A program made the position numbers and the translations under genes. From assembly GCF_963675985.1 (NCBI RefSeq), contig NZ_OY780958.1, positions 3,348,001 to 3,412,000 on the forward strand: a stretch of 64,000 nt of DNA, given 5' to 3'. The DNA comes from an uncultured Roseibium sp. Its GTDB lineage: Bacteria > Pseudomonadota > Alphaproteobacteria > Rhizobiales > Stappiaceae. The notes under the pieces were generated by a model, which ran no database searches, was not told where the DNA came from, and was given only the letters and a program-made list of their open reading frames with translations. Positions 18,519 to 28,084 of this stretch are shown piece after piece (position 1 is the first letter of the stretch; the number at the start of each line of letters is the position of its first letter).

Positions 18519-20129
18519 ATGAACCGACCGCGAGGCTCCCCCATGTCGCCCCCCCTGTCGCAGCTCCTCCCCCAGCTCTTTCCTTTGGCCCTTCTGGCGC
18601 CTGCCGCGCTTCTGGCCGTATCCCTGGTCGCAGCGGGCCGCAGCGGCCGCCGGCCAGGCATCCTGCCACGGCTGTCCGAAGGGGCAGCCCTTGTGGCGCT
18701 GGGACTCGCGGCGGCCGGAGCGCTGCAGTTGCTCGTGACGGGACCCGTCCGCCTTTCCCTGCGCGACGGTCCGCTGCCGATTGTCTTCCGCCTCGATGCG
18801 ATCAGCACGACCATGGCGATGCTCGTCGCGTTCATCGGCTGGGTCGTGCTGCGCTATTCCCGCAGCTACCTCGACGGCGAAGCGCGGGAAGGCGCGTTTC
18901 ACGGATTGATGCTTGCCGCTCTGGCCTCCGTTCTGGTCCTGGTTCAGTCGGGAAGCATGCTGGTTCTGGTGCTCGGGTTCGTCAGCATGGGTCTCTGTGT
19001 GCGCAGGCTGCTGCTGTTCTACCCGGAGCGGGGCGCGGCAAAGCGGGCCTCGACCAAATTCGCACTCGTGTGGCATGCTGGCGATCTTGCGCTTGCCCTG
19101 AGCACCGCCCTGTTCGCGGCGGCTTTGGGCACAGGGGAATTCGGGCGGCTGATCGAACTCGCCGGACCCGACCTAGCCTTCCCCGTGCATCTGGCGGTCG
19201 TCTTCCTCGTGCTCGCAGCCGTGTTGAAAACGGCCGCGTTCCCGCTGCACGGCTGGCTGACGGAAGTCATGGAATCGCCGACGCCGGTCTCCGCCCTTTT
19301 GCATGCCGGCATCATCAATGCGGGCGGCTTCCTGCTCATCCGGACGGCGGATCTGGTTCAGGCGAGCCCCGGTGCAATGGGCACGCTGGTTGCCATCGGC
19401 GGTCTGACGGCGCTTTTCGGCGCCGTGGTTATGCTGACCCAAAGCGCGGTCAAGACCGCGCTCGCCTGGTCCACCATCTCGCAGATGGGGTTCATGCTGC
19501 TCCAGTGCGGGCTCGGCCTGTGGCCGTTGGCACTGTTGCACATCGTTGCCCACTCGCTCTACAAGGCCCACGCCTTCCTGTCGTCCGGCGGTGCCGTGGA
19601 AGCCGTCGCGGGTCTGCGCAGGCCCGGCCCGATCGCCGTGCCCAGCCTGGCCAATGTGGCGAAATCCTTCGCAATTGCGCTGGTTCTGTACGCCGTGGTG
19701 TCGGTCGCCTTTACCGTTGTTGCCGGCCCCAAGACACCGCAGGCCCTCGCCCTCGGCGCCGTGCTTGTTTTCGGTGTGGCCTATCTGGTGGCGCAAGGCC
19801 TTGCGGATACGGCCCCTAATGACCTGACCTACCGCACGTCCGTTTCCGCGGGCGCCGTCGCGCTGGCCTATTTCACCTTTCAGCAGGTCGCTCATCGGAT
19901 CTGGGGCGCAGCCCTGCCCGAAACGCCGGTCGCCGGACCGCTCGAATGGGCACTGATCGTGCTGACCGTCTTCTCCTTCGGCCTGGTCGCCTTCGCGCAA
20001 TCCCTGTTTCCGCTGTGGGCCCACCATCCGGCGACCGCAGGCCTTCGGGTGCACGTGGCGAACGGACTTTACCTCAACGCGCTCCTCGACCGCTTCATCG
20101 GCGGATACCGGGTCGCCAAATCCAAGTAA
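18519..20129 (+). CDS. dabB: DabB, proton-conducting subunit of the DAB inorganic carbon transporter
   Basis: A 536-aa membrane protein of the NuoL/MrpA (Proton_antipo_M) family with about 13-14 hydrophobic segments. Family signs are KTAAFPLHGWLTEVMESPTP, SALLHAGIINAGGFLL and LAWSTISQMGFM. No other complex I genes are present and dabA follows 12 bases downstream, so this is DabB and not NuoL. It energises bicarbonate/CO2 capture by DabA at the cytoplasmic membrane. Starts at 18519 and 18543 are both possible. Confidence 0.88.
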   Translation: MNRPRGSPMSPPLSQLLPQLFPLALLAPAALLAVSLVAAGRSGRRPGILPRLSEGAALVALGLAAAGALQLLVTGPVRLSLRDGPLPIVFRLDAISTTMAMLVAFIGWVVLRYSRSYLDGEAREGAFHGLMLAALASVLVLVQSGSMLVLVLGFVSMGLCVRRLLLFYPERGAAKRASTKFALVWHAGDLALALSTALFAAALGTGEFGRLIELAGPDLAFPVHLAVVFLVLAAVLKTAAFPLHGWLTEVMESPTPVSALLHAGIINAGGFLLIRTADLVQASPGAMGTLVAIGGLTALFGAVVMLTQSAVKTALAWSTISQMGFMLLQCGLGLWPLALLHIVAHSLYKAHAFLSSGGAVEAVAGLRRPGPIAVPSLANVAKSFAIALVLYAVVSVAFTVVAGPKTPQALALGAVLVFGVAYLVAQGLADTAPNDLTYRTSVSAGAVALAYFTFQQVAHRIWGAALPETPVAGPLEWALIVLTVFSFGLVAFAQSLFPLWAHHPATAGLRVHVANGLYLNALLDRFIGGYRVAKSK

Positions 20130-20141
20130 CACGAGGGAACT

Positions 20142-22520
20142 ATGATGTTTATCAAACACACCCAGTTCGAAGCGGCGCGGATATCTGGCATTCTCGATGC
20201 CGCCGCAGCGGCCATTCGGGCGATCCCTCCGGCCTTCCCGCTCGATGCGACGGTTGCCATCAATCCGTTTCTTGGCCAGGCCGGGGAAGACCTCGCGACG
20301 GCCTCGGCCCGGCTCGCGCGCGTCACCGGTGCCGACCTTGTACGGCCCCGGACATTCTATGCCGAAGAGATCGCTGCGGGTAACATCACCGACGCGGACC
20401 TGACAGCCGCCCTTGAGGCGCACCCGTCACCGTTAAGGCCGGAGACCCTCGGTCGGCTCAAGGCGCTTGCGGCCGAGGAAGCCCCTGCCCCGGAGGCCTT
20501 GCCGACCATCGCCGACCTGGCCGCATCTGCCACGGGCATCGACTGGCCTTCGGTCATCGAAAAATCGGTCGGTCTTTGGGCTGCCGGTTATTTTGACCGG
20601 GGCCAGGCCCTTTGGGCGCCCAAACCGGGCGAGACGGCCTATGCCGCCTGGCGGTCCTGGGCAAGCTGCGACCTGACGCCCGAAATTGCCGGCTTGTCGG
20701 GCTTCTGCGCGCATGTGGCCTCCGCCCCGGACACCTTCGAACAGGCGGTCCTGAGCACGACGGAACGGCTCGGGGTCAGTCTTAAGGCGGCCGAGACCCT
20801 GTTCCACCGGCTGCTCATGGATCTCGGCGGATGGGCGCAGCACGCCCGCTGGCTCCTGTGGCAGGCCGAACTGGACGGCAAGAGCGACAGCACGCTTGCC
20901 GACCTGCTGGCGATCCGGCTGATCTGGGAAGAGGCCCTGTTGGCCCATGTTCCCGAGATCGGCGAGCGGTGGCGTGACACGGTCGCCGCGCACGAGGCGC
21001 CCGTCGCCCCGTCGCCCGATCAGGTGGTCGACGTCATCTTGCAGGACGCGGCCGAACGGGCCTTCCAGCGGGATCTCAGCCGGAAACTGAGCGCCGCGCC
21101 CCTTCGGGAAGCGCGCCCGGCCGTCCAGGCCGCCTTTTGCATCGACGTTCGCTCGGAGGTCATCCGGCGCGCGCTGGAAAGCCAGAGCCCGTCGGTCGAA
21201 ACCCTCGGGTTCGCTGGCTTCTTCGGTCTGCCCGTCGCGCATACGGACCATGGCTCAGACGTGGTCGAGAACCATCTGCCCGTCCTGCTGAAACCCGGCC
21301 TGTCGTCGACAAGCCGGTGCGCGGCCGGCAAGGAACATGCGACCCGCATCGGCAAACGGGCAGTTCGGGCGCTGGACCGGTTCCGGCAGGCAGCGGTTTC
21401 CTCCTTCGCCTTTGTGGAGGCGGCGGGGCCGTTTTACGGGCTGAAACTGGTCCGGGACGCTTTTGGCCTGTCCGGCAAGAAAACACGGACCGCGTTCGCG
21501 CCGCGGCTCGACCCGGACCTGAGCGCGGAGACGAAGGCGGAAACGGCCGCGACCGTGCTGAAGGCGATGGGTCTCACCCAAGGCCATGCGCCGATCGTGC
21601 TTCTTGTCGGCCATGGCGCCCATGTGACCAACAACCCGCATGAAAGTGCCTACCATTGCGGCGCCTGCGGCGGGTATTCCGGCGAGGTATCGGCCCGGCT
21701 GCTTGCGGCGTTGCTCAACGATCCGGAAACGCGCGCCGGGCTTATGGCGCACGGCATCGAAGTCCCGTCCGATACCTGCTTCATGGCGGGTCTGCACGAC
21801 ACGACGACCGATGAGGTAACGCTCTTTGACGAGGACCATGACGTCGAGGGCGGCGATATCGATCTTGTGAAGACCTGGCTGGAGCGGGCCGGTCATCAGG
21901 CGCGGGCCGAACGGGCCGTCCGTCTGCCGGGCGCGGACGCGGCGTCCGTCACTTTCCGGGCACTCAACTGGTCGGAAGTCCGGCCGGAATGGGGATTGGC
22001 CGGTTGCGCTGCCTTTATCGCGGCGCCGAGACAGGTGACATCCTCAGCGGATCTCGAAGGGCGCGCCTTCCTGCACAGCTACGACTGGAGGACCGACGAA
22101 AGGTTCAAGACACTCGAACTGATCCTGACCGCCCCGGTCGTCGTGGCAAGCTGGATCAGCCTGCAGTATTACGGCTCCGCCGTTGCTCCGGATGTTTTCG
22201 GCGGCGGCAACAAGCTCATCCACAATGTGGTCGGCGGCATCGGTGTGCTCGAGGGCAATGGCGGTCGCCTGCGCCCCGGTCTGCCCTGGCAGGCACTCCA
22301 TGACGGTGACGGTCTCGTTCACACACCCTTGCGGCTTTCGGTTATGATCGAGGCGCCGCAGGAGGCGATCTCCGCCATCCTGGACGCTCACCCGGAGGTG
22401 CAGGCGCTTTTCGACAATGGCTGGCTGCACCTGTTCGCCCTGGAAGACGGGCAGGTCTGCGCACGATACCTGCAGGGCGGGACATGGCAGGAAGAGCGGG
22501 TCAAGGATCTTGCGGCATGA
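20142..22520 (+). CDS. dabA: DabA, carbonic-anhydrase-like subunit of the DAB transporter
   Basis: A 792-aa DUF2309/UPF0753 protein. The zinc-site residues are visible as C333 and D335 in AFCIDVRSE, H491 in VGHGAHVTNN and C506 in YHCGACGG. The 15-residue His-Cys spacing equals that of characterised DabA (H524/C539 in Halothiobacillus). DabA with DabB converts CO2 to bicarbonate one way, using the proton gradient. Many heterotrophs carry dab genes, so carbon fixation need not follow. A strong hairpin after the stop closes the operon. Confidence 0.92.
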   Translation: MMFIKHTQFEAARISGILDAAAAAIRAIPPAFPLDATVAINPFLGQAGEDLATASARLARVTGADLVRPRTFYAEEIAAGNITDADLTAALEAHPSPLRPETLGRLKALAAEEAPAPEALPTIADLAASATGIDWPSVIEKSVGLWAAGYFDRGQALWAPKPGETAYAAWRSWASCDLTPEIAGLSGFCAHVASAPDTFEQAVLSTTERLGVSLKAAETLFHRLLMDLGGWAQHARWLLWQAELDGKSDSTLADLLAIRLIWEEALLAHVPEIGERWRDTVAAHEAPVAPSPDQVVDVILQDAAERAFQRDLSRKLSAAPLREARPAVQAAFCIDVRSEVIRRALESQSPSVETLGFAGFFGLPVAHTDHGSDVVENHLPVLLKPGLSSTSRCAAGKEHATRIGKRAVRALDRFRQAAVSSFAFVEAAGPFYGLKLVRDAFGLSGKKTRTAFAPRLDPDLSAETKAETAATVLKAMGLTQGHAPIVLLVGHGAHVTNNPHESAYHCGACGGYSGEVSARLLAALLNDPETRAGLMAHGIEVPSDTCFMAGLHDTTTDEVTLFDEDHDVEGGDIDLVKTWLERAGHQARAERAVRLPGADAASVTFRALNWSEVRPEWGLAGCAAFIAAPRQVTSSADLEGRAFLHSYDWRTDERFKTLELILTAPVVVASWISLQYYGSAVAPDVFGGGNKLIHNVVGGIGVLEGNGGRLRPGLPWQALHDGDGLVHTPLRLSVMIEAPQEAISAILDAHPEVQALFDNGWLHLFALEDGQVCARYLQGGTWQEERVKDLAA

Positions 22521-22588
22521 GCCTGACGAAAACAGCATGTTCGGCAGCGGTTTGTGCATGATCGTGCCGATAAAAGAACGACGGTACA

Positions 22589-22616
22589 GCCTGCCAGCCC
22601 GCCAAGGCTGGCAGGC
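22589..22616 (+). terminator. Hairpin after dabA
   Basis: A perfect 11-base stem GCCTGCCAGCC / GGCTGGCAGGC with a CGCCAA loop lies 68 bases after dabA. There is no clear T-run, so termination would be weak or factor-assisted; it may instead protect the mRNA 3' end. Confidence 0.55.
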
Positions 22617-22728
22617 CGGATCAACTCCGGACAAGCCACGTGATCCCGGTCATCGATAAACGGCAAACGTAACGCCTGATGCATGTTGACTGTTCAAGGC
22701 AGGATGAGATCAGCCTCGACCCCACACC

Positions 22729-23664
22729 TCACTGCGGCCGGCGGCCTTGTGATTTGCGGACCGGATGTCCGAAGGTCCGGCGGAACGCCTTGCTCAGGGC
22801 CGCAGCATCCGAATAGCCGCAGCGCAGGGCGATCTCGCGCAGAGTGAACTCCGTGCCTGTGGCCAATTCCCGCGCATGGGACAGCCGCATCATCTGGTAG
22901 TAGCGGCCGGGCGCCATGCCGAGTTCCTCCTGAAACAGCCGGTCGAGCGCGCGGACCGAAAGTCCCGCACGGCTGGCAAGTCTTGCAAGAGGCAGGGGCG
23001 TCTCGATGGTTGCCACCATCAGGTTGACGATCTGACGCAACCGGGCGCTTCCCCTGCCCCCGAGCATGCCGGATCCGCGCGCTCCGTCCCGGGGCCGCTC
23101 GGCGTCGTGCAGGAACATGGTCGACACCAGGAATGCGCTCGCAGGCCCGAAGCGCTCTGAAATAAAGGCCAGCATCAGGTCGAGCGCGGCGGAGGCGCCG
23201 CCGCAGGTCCAGAGACGGCCGGTCCTGACATAGCGGTCGTGACTCACGTGTACGTCCGGAAACCGTTCCCCGAAATCGGCACGTTCGGTCCAGTGGATGG
23301 TGGCGGTCTGTTCGTTCAGGAGCCCCGTGTCGGCCAGCAGCCAGGCACCGGTGTCGGCGCCGACAACGATATCGCTCCGTCGCGCAAGCGCCCGCAGCAC
23401 CCTCGCATTTTCCCGGCCGGCATGGGCGCGGAAGTCGTAGCCCGAAACGACAACGAGCATGTCCGTCCCTTCGACGTCTCCCCAACCCGTGTCGGCGGCG
23501 ATGCTCAGGCCGCTGGAGCTGATCGCGGCTGCATCGTTCGGCGTGATCACCTGCCAGCCGATGTCCGCCCGGGTCTGGTCGCGCAACGCGCGCAGCGGTT
23601 CAAGCAGGCAGGACAGGACCATGTTTGAGAAGCCGTCGAACAGCAGGAAGGTGACGCGAGCCAT
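22729..23664 (-). CDS. cdhR: GlxA/CdhR-type AraC regulator of carnitine catabolism
   Basis: A 311-aa regulator with an N-terminal DJ-1/PfpI-like domain (starting RVTFLLFDGFSNMVLSCLLE) and a C-terminal AraC helix-turn-helix (LREIALRCGYSDAAALSKAF). This architecture is that of CdhR and GbdR, which sense carnitine or glycine betaine. It is divergent from the carnitine degradation genes, with about 100 bases between. The symbol is by context. Confidence 0.82.
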   Translation of the reverse strand: MARVTFLLFDGFSNMVLSCLLEPLRALRDQTRADIGWQVITPNDAAAISSSGLSIAADTGWGDVEGTDMLVVVSGYDFRAHAGRENARVLRALARRSDIVVGADTGAWLLADTGLLNEQTATIHWTERADFGERFPDVHVSHDRYVRTGRLWTCGGASAALDLMLAFISERFGPASAFLVSTMFLHDAERPRDGARGSGMLGGRGSARLRQIVNLMVATIETPLPLARLASRAGLSVRALDRLFQEELGMAPGRYYQMMRLSHARELATGTEFTLREIALRCGYSDAAALSKAFRRTFGHPVRKSQGRRPQ

Positions 23665-23770
23665 GGATTATTGTCTCGATTGGATAATTAGGCGTCATGA
23701 TAGGACAAAAGATACCTGCACGCCCAGCCTAACATTGCCGGACAACATCAATCGGAAACGGGAGAACCCC

Positions 23771-24694
23771 ATGCCGCTCGCCATGAACCGGGACGTCTTC
23801 ATCACCTGCGCCGTCACCGGCTCCGGCGGAACGCAGGACCGCTCGCCGCACGTGCCCCGCAGCCCGAAGCAGATCGCCGACAGTGCGATTGCGGCCACCA
23901 AGGCCGGGGCCGCGGTCGTCCATTGCCATGTGCGTGATCCGGAAACCGGCGCGCCGGCGCGCCGCCCGGACTACTACCGTGAGGTGACCGACCGGATCCG
24001 CGATGCGGAGGTCGACGTGGTTTTGAACCTGACGGCGGGCATGGGCGGCGACATCGTCTTCGGCTCCGCCGAGGCGCCCTTCCCGCTCAACGACAAGGCG
24101 ACCGACATGATCGGCGCTTCCGAGCGCATGATCCACATCGCGGAATGCCTGCCTGAAATCTGCACCCTCGACTGCGGCACCATGAACTTCGCCGAGGCCG
24201 ATTACGTGATGACCAACACGCCGGGCATGCTGCGCACCATGGGCGCCATGATGACCGAGCTTGGCGTCAAGCCGGAGATCGAGGCCTTCGACACCGGCCA
24301 TCTGTGGTTTGCCAAACAGCTGGTCTCCGAAGGAACGCTTGCCTCGCCCGCCCTGGTTCAGCTGTGCATGGGCGTGCCCTGGGGCGCGCCAAACGACCTC
24401 AACACCTTCATGGCCATGGTCAACGCCGTGCCGGACGACTGGACGTGGTCGGCCTTCAGCCTGGGCCGGGACCAGATGCCCTATGTGGCGGCCTCCGTGC
24501 TTGCCGGCGGCAATGTCCGCGTCGGCCTGGAAGACAATCTCTGGCTCGAAAAGGGCGTGCTTGCGACCAACGCGCAACTGGTCGAACGCGCCGTGACCGT
24601 CATCGAAAACATGGGCGCGCGGGTAATCGGTCCGCAAGCGGTGCGCGACAGGCTCGGCCTTGAAAAACGCGCCCCCAAGGGAGCCGCCTCATGA
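23771..24694 (+). CDS. cdhC: 3-dehydrocarnitine cleavage enzyme (BKACE/DUF849 family)
   Basis: A 307-aa beta-keto acid cleavage enzyme. BKACE enzymes condense a beta-keto acid with acetyl-CoA; here 3-dehydrocarnitine would give betainyl-CoA plus acetoacetate. The family metal and substrate residues are seen in CAVTGSGG, VVHCHVRDPETG and IEAFDTGHLWF. The ATG at 23771 follows GGGAGA. It overlaps the dehydrogenase gene by four bases (ATGA), so the two are translationally coupled. Confidence 0.9.
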   Translation: MPLAMNRDVFITCAVTGSGGTQDRSPHVPRSPKQIADSAIAATKAGAAVVHCHVRDPETGAPARRPDYYREVTDRIRDAEVDVVLNLTAGMGGDIVFGSAEAPFPLNDKATDMIGASERMIHIAECLPEICTLDCGTMNFAEADYVMTNTPGMLRTMGAMMTELGVKPEIEAFDTGHLWFAKQLVSEGTLASPALVQLCMGVPWGAPNDLNTFMAMVNAVPDDWTWSAFSLGRDQMPYVAASVLAGGNVRVGLEDNLWLEKGVLATNAQLVERAVTVIENMGARVIGPQAVRDRLGLEKRAPKGAAS

Positions 24695-26142
24695 CCGGCG
24701 CGTCGAACCAAAAGGCCGCGATTGTCGGCGGCGGTGTCATCGGCGGCGGCTGGGCCGCGCGCTTCCTGCTCAACGGCTGGGATGTCTCGGTGTTCGACCC
24801 CGATCCGGACTCGCAACGCAAGATCGGCGAGGTGCTCGCCAACGCGCGCCGGTCCCTGCCCGCGCTTTACGACCGCGCGCTGCCCGCCGAAGGAACACTG
24901 ACGTTTCACGACGATCTGGCCGTGGCGGTCGCCGGGGCAGACTGGGTGCAGGAGAGCATTCCCGAACGCCTGGACCTGAAGCACACGGTGCTGGCCGCAA
25001 TCGAGGACGGGGCCCCGCCTGAGGCTGTCATCGGATCGTCGACCTCCGGCTTCAAACCGTCAGACCTTAACGCAAAGGGCGGCCGCGCTGTTGTCGCCCA
25101 TCCGTTCAACCCGGTCTACCTGCTGCCGCTGGTGGAACTGGTCGGCGCGCCGGAGACCTGCGCGCAAGCGGCTGACCTCCTGCGCGAGGTCGGCATGTTC
25201 CCGCTCACCCTGCGCAAGGAAATCGATGCCCATATCGCCGACCGGCTGCTCGAAGCCGTTTGGCGCGAGAGCCTGTGGCTGGTGAAGGACGGGATTGCCA
25301 CGACGGAAGAAATCGACGAGGCGATCCGCATGGCGTTTGGCATCCGCTGGGCGCAGATGGGGCTGTTCGAGACCTATCGCATTGCCGGCGGCGAGGCCGG
25401 CATGAAACACTTCATGGCGCAGTTCGGCCCGGCCCTGTCCTGGCCGTGGACCAAACTGATGGACGTGCCGGACTTCACCGACGAGCTGGTCGTCCTGATT
25501 GCCGGCCAGTCGGACGCCCAGTCCGGCCACAGAACCATCCGTGAGCTGGAGCGCCTGCGCGACGACAATATCGTCGGCATGGTTCGGGCGCTCAGGCGCT
25601 CCGGCAGCGGCGCGGGCGGGGTCATCCGCGCCCATGAGGACAAGCTGGAGACCGGCGGCGACTATCGCGGCCTTCCGGTCACGGCAGAACGGCAGGTGCC
25701 GGCGGACTGGACCGACTACAACGGCCATATGAACGAGACCCGCTACCTGGAAGCCGCCTCGCAGGCGAGCGACCGCTTCATGGAGATGATCGGCGCGGAT
25801 GCGGCCTATGTGGCTTCGGGCTTCAGCTATTTCACCGTGGAAACCCATCTGCGTTTCCTGGATGAGGTTCAGGCCGGCGACCGGCTCACGGTCACCAGCC
25901 AGGTGCTGTCCGGAGCGGGGAAGAAGATGCAGCTGTTCCACCGGCTCTGGCGCGGCGACGGAACGCTGGCCGCAACCGTGGAAACGTTGCTGCTGCACAC
26001 CGACCTGACCGCCCGCAAGGCGTGTTCGCCAGCGCCGGAGGTGGCCGATGCGCTGGAGAGGTTCGCGAAAGCCCATGCAGGGCTTGAGGCAGAAGGAAGT
26101 GGCCGCTCGGTCGGCCAGCCGCCGGCCGTTACGGGATCCTGA
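24691..26142 (+). CDS. cdhAB: L-carnitine dehydrogenase fused to betainyl-CoA thioesterase
   Basis: A 483-aa fusion. Residues 1 to about 320 are a 3-hydroxyacyl-CoA-dehydrogenase-type oxidoreductase with the NAD loop GGGVIGGGWAARF and VVAHPFNPVYLLPLVE. Residues about 335-475 are a hotdog thioesterase (VPADWTDYNGHMNETRYLEA). The parts match CdhA (carnitine to 3-dehydrocarnitine) and CdhB (betainyl-CoA to betaine and CoA). With the BKACE enzyme the operon turns carnitine into glycine betaine. Pieces of this gene recur in the pseudogene at 28769-29073. Confidence 0.92.
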   Translation: MTGASNQKAAIVGGGVIGGGWAARFLLNGWDVSVFDPDPDSQRKIGEVLANARRSLPALYDRALPAEGTLTFHDDLAVAVAGADWVQESIPERLDLKHTVLAAIEDGAPPEAVIGSSTSGFKPSDLNAKGGRAVVAHPFNPVYLLPLVELVGAPETCAQAADLLREVGMFPLTLRKEIDAHIADRLLEAVWRESLWLVKDGIATTEEIDEAIRMAFGIRWAQMGLFETYRIAGGEAGMKHFMAQFGPALSWPWTKLMDVPDFTDELVVLIAGQSDAQSGHRTIRELERLRDDNIVGMVRALRRSGSGAGGVIRAHEDKLETGGDYRGLPVTAERQVPADWTDYNGHMNETRYLEAASQASDRFMEMIGADAAYVASGFSYFTVETHLRFLDEVQAGDRLTVTSQVLSGAGKKMQLFHRLWRGDGTLAATVETLLLHTDLTARKACSPAPEVADALERFAKAHAGLEAEGSGRSVGQPPAVTGS

Positions 26143-26214
26143 GCAGTGCAACAACGGGCACCGGCCTGCAATTTCGAGGCAACAAACAGCCCGCAGAACG
26201 GCGGCGCCTGTTTC

Positions 26215-27129
26215 TCAGGTCGGGCTCTCTTTATTGCTCAGCGCGTCGTGCGGAAATCCGCGGGCAAGATGGTCGATGAATAATCGCACAGCTGGCGGTA
26301 GACCACGGCGCGTCGTGAAGACGAGATGAACGATCCCCTTCTGACCGCGCCATTCCGGGAGGATGCGCACGAGATCCCCGGCTGCGAGTTCCGCGCCGCA
26401 GATATGATCGGGCAATAACGCGACACCAAGCCCGCTTTTCGCCGCCGTTCGCGTTGCCGATAAGTCGGCGCAGCCCATCCGGGCCTGTTTTCGAAATGTG
26501 CGGGTTTCACCCTTGTCGGTCTCGATGTGCCATTCGGCTTCATCCGCGCTGTCGCTTGTCGATAGCAAGGGGACTTTGTCCAGATCATCGACCTCGAATA
26601 CTTTCTGCGCAAGCCGTGGGGTTGCGACCAGAATTCTGATTGAGGTGCCGAGCGTACGCATGGTCAGCGAGGCATCGCTGTTCAACGCCGCACGCACGCG
26701 CAAGGCGAGGTCAATTCGTTCCGAGATCAGATCGAGTGCCCGATCGGCAGCGACGAGCTGTAGCCGTACCTTGGGATGACGAGACAGGAACTCGGTTATC
26801 AGCGGGGCCACGACCTCGACGAGGCCGGTCGGGCATCCGAAGCGGATCAGCCCGTGCGGTTCGGCCCTGGCTTCGGCAACCAGGGCTTGGGCCTGTTCGG
26901 CTTCCGACTGCATGCTGCGGCACCGCTCATAGAATTGCTGCCCGATGTCGGTGACCCGAAACCGTCTGCTCGATCGTTCGATCAACCGTACGCCCAGACG
27001 GTCTTCCAGAGCCGCGATACGCCGGCTGAGCTTTGACTTGGGAACGCCGATAGCCCGGCCGGCCGGTGCAAATCCACGATACGCCACCACCTCTGCGAAA
27101 TAGGCCAGGTCATTCAGATCTTGCCGCAT
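26215..27129 (-). CDS. LysR-family transcriptional regulator
   Basis: A 304-aa LTTR. The helix-turn-helix is in DLAYFAEVVAYRGFAPAGRA and PKSKLSRRIAALEDRLGVRL, the sequence style of the subgroup that controls adjacent oxidoreductases. It is divergent from the SDR gene, with a 9-base inverted repeat in the spacer that could be its operator. The inducer is unknown. Confidence 0.88.
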   Translation of the reverse strand: MRQDLNDLAYFAEVVAYRGFAPAGRAIGVPKSKLSRRIAALEDRLGVRLIERSSRRFRVTDIGQQFYERCRSMQSEAEQAQALVAEARAEPHGLIRFGCPTGLVEVVAPLITEFLSRHPKVRLQLVAADRALDLISERIDLALRVRAALNSDASLTMRTLGTSIRILVATPRLAQKVFEVDDLDKVPLLSTSDSADEAEWHIETDKGETRTFRKQARMGCADLSATRTAAKSGLGVALLPDHICGAELAAGDLVRILPEWRGQKGIVHLVFTTRRGLPPAVRLFIDHLARGFPHDALSNKESPT

Positions 27130-27141
27130 CGATCGTTCTTC

Positions 27142-27194
27142 CTATGGAACGCTGAGTGTCGATATTGCCTACTACAGGTAAGATCGTTCCATAG
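27142..27194. promoter_or_regulatory. Inverted repeat between LysR and SDR genes
   Basis: CTATGGAAC at 27142-27150 and its exact complement GTTCCATAG at 27186-27194 lie in the divergent promoter region. The 44-base centre spacing suits a LysR tetramer contacting two sites. Confidence 0.45.
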
Positions 27195-27240
27195 ACATCT
27201 TCATGTCAACGGCAATCGTGCCGTCAGACAGGAGAATGAA

Positions 27241-27993
27241 ATGACACAGAACTTCGAGAACAAGGTCGTCGTTATCACCGGTGGAACCAGCGGCATCGGT
27301 CTCGCGACGGCAAAGGCGTTCGCATCCGCGGGAGCCTCTGTCTTCATCACCGGCCGTCGCCAGGCGGCTCTCGACGAAGCCGTCAAGTCCATCGGCGGAC
27401 GTGCGACCGGCGTGCGCGGCGACATGTCCGTGCTGGCCGATATCGATCGACTGTACGATGCGGTCCAGCAGCAGCACGGCCAGATCGACGTGCTCTTTGC
27501 AAATGCCGGTGGAGGCAGCTTTGCCCCGCTCGGCGAGATCAGCGAAGAGCACTATCAGCAGACATTCGATACCAATGTGAAAGGTGTCCTGTTCACCGTG
27601 CAAAAGGCGTTGCCGCTGCTGCGCGACGGGGCCTCGATCATCCTGACCTCTTCGACCACGGGGACTGCGGGTACGGCGAACTTCAGCGTCTATTCGGCCA
27701 CCAAGGCCGCCGTGCGCAATTTCGCCCGCAGCTGGATCCTCGATCTGAAAGACCGCAATATCCGGGTGAATGCCATCAGCCCCGGATTGACCGAGACCGC
27801 CGGTCTGAACGAACTCTTCGGCGGCGGCGAACAGGCCGAAGGTGTCAAGGAATATATCCTCGGCAATGTTCCCTCGGGCCGGATCGGTCAGCCGGAAGAC
27901 ATCGGTAACGCCGTGCTCTTCCTCGCCTCCGAGGAGTCCAGCTTCATCAACGGCATCGAACTGTTCGTCGACGGCGGCATGAACCAGGTTTGA
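27241..27993 (+). CDS. Short-chain dehydrogenase/reductase
   Basis: A 250-aa classical SDR. The cofactor motif TGGTSGIG starts near residue 14, NAG appears in LFANAGGG, and the catalytic pair is in FSVYSATKAAV (Tyr-x3-Lys). The start at 27241 has GGAGAATGAA upstream. Substrate unknown. The NADP-reductase-like gene 92 bases downstream and the divergent LysR gene form a small regulated cluster. Confidence 0.9.
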   Translation: MTQNFENKVVVITGGTSGIGLATAKAFASAGASVFITGRRQAALDEAVKSIGGRATGVRGDMSVLADIDRLYDAVQQQHGQIDVLFANAGGGSFAPLGEISEEHYQQTFDTNVKGVLFTVQKALPLLRDGASIILTSSTTGTAGTANFSVYSATKAAVRNFARSWILDLKDRNIRVNAISPGLTETAGLNELFGGGEQAEGVKEYILGNVPSGRIGQPEDIGNAVLFLASEESSFINGIELFVDGGMNQV

Positions 27994-28084
27994 GTCCCCA
28001 ACTGACCGGACGGTCCGGGCCGGCATCCGGTTCGGCCGTCTGGCCCGCACGCTCACGTCAACACCGTTTCAAGGAGTCCCTTCG

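Noticed and set aside
19173..20423. 416-aa open frame on the minus strand
   Set aside because: Spans antisense across dabB and dabA, both of which are clear genes.
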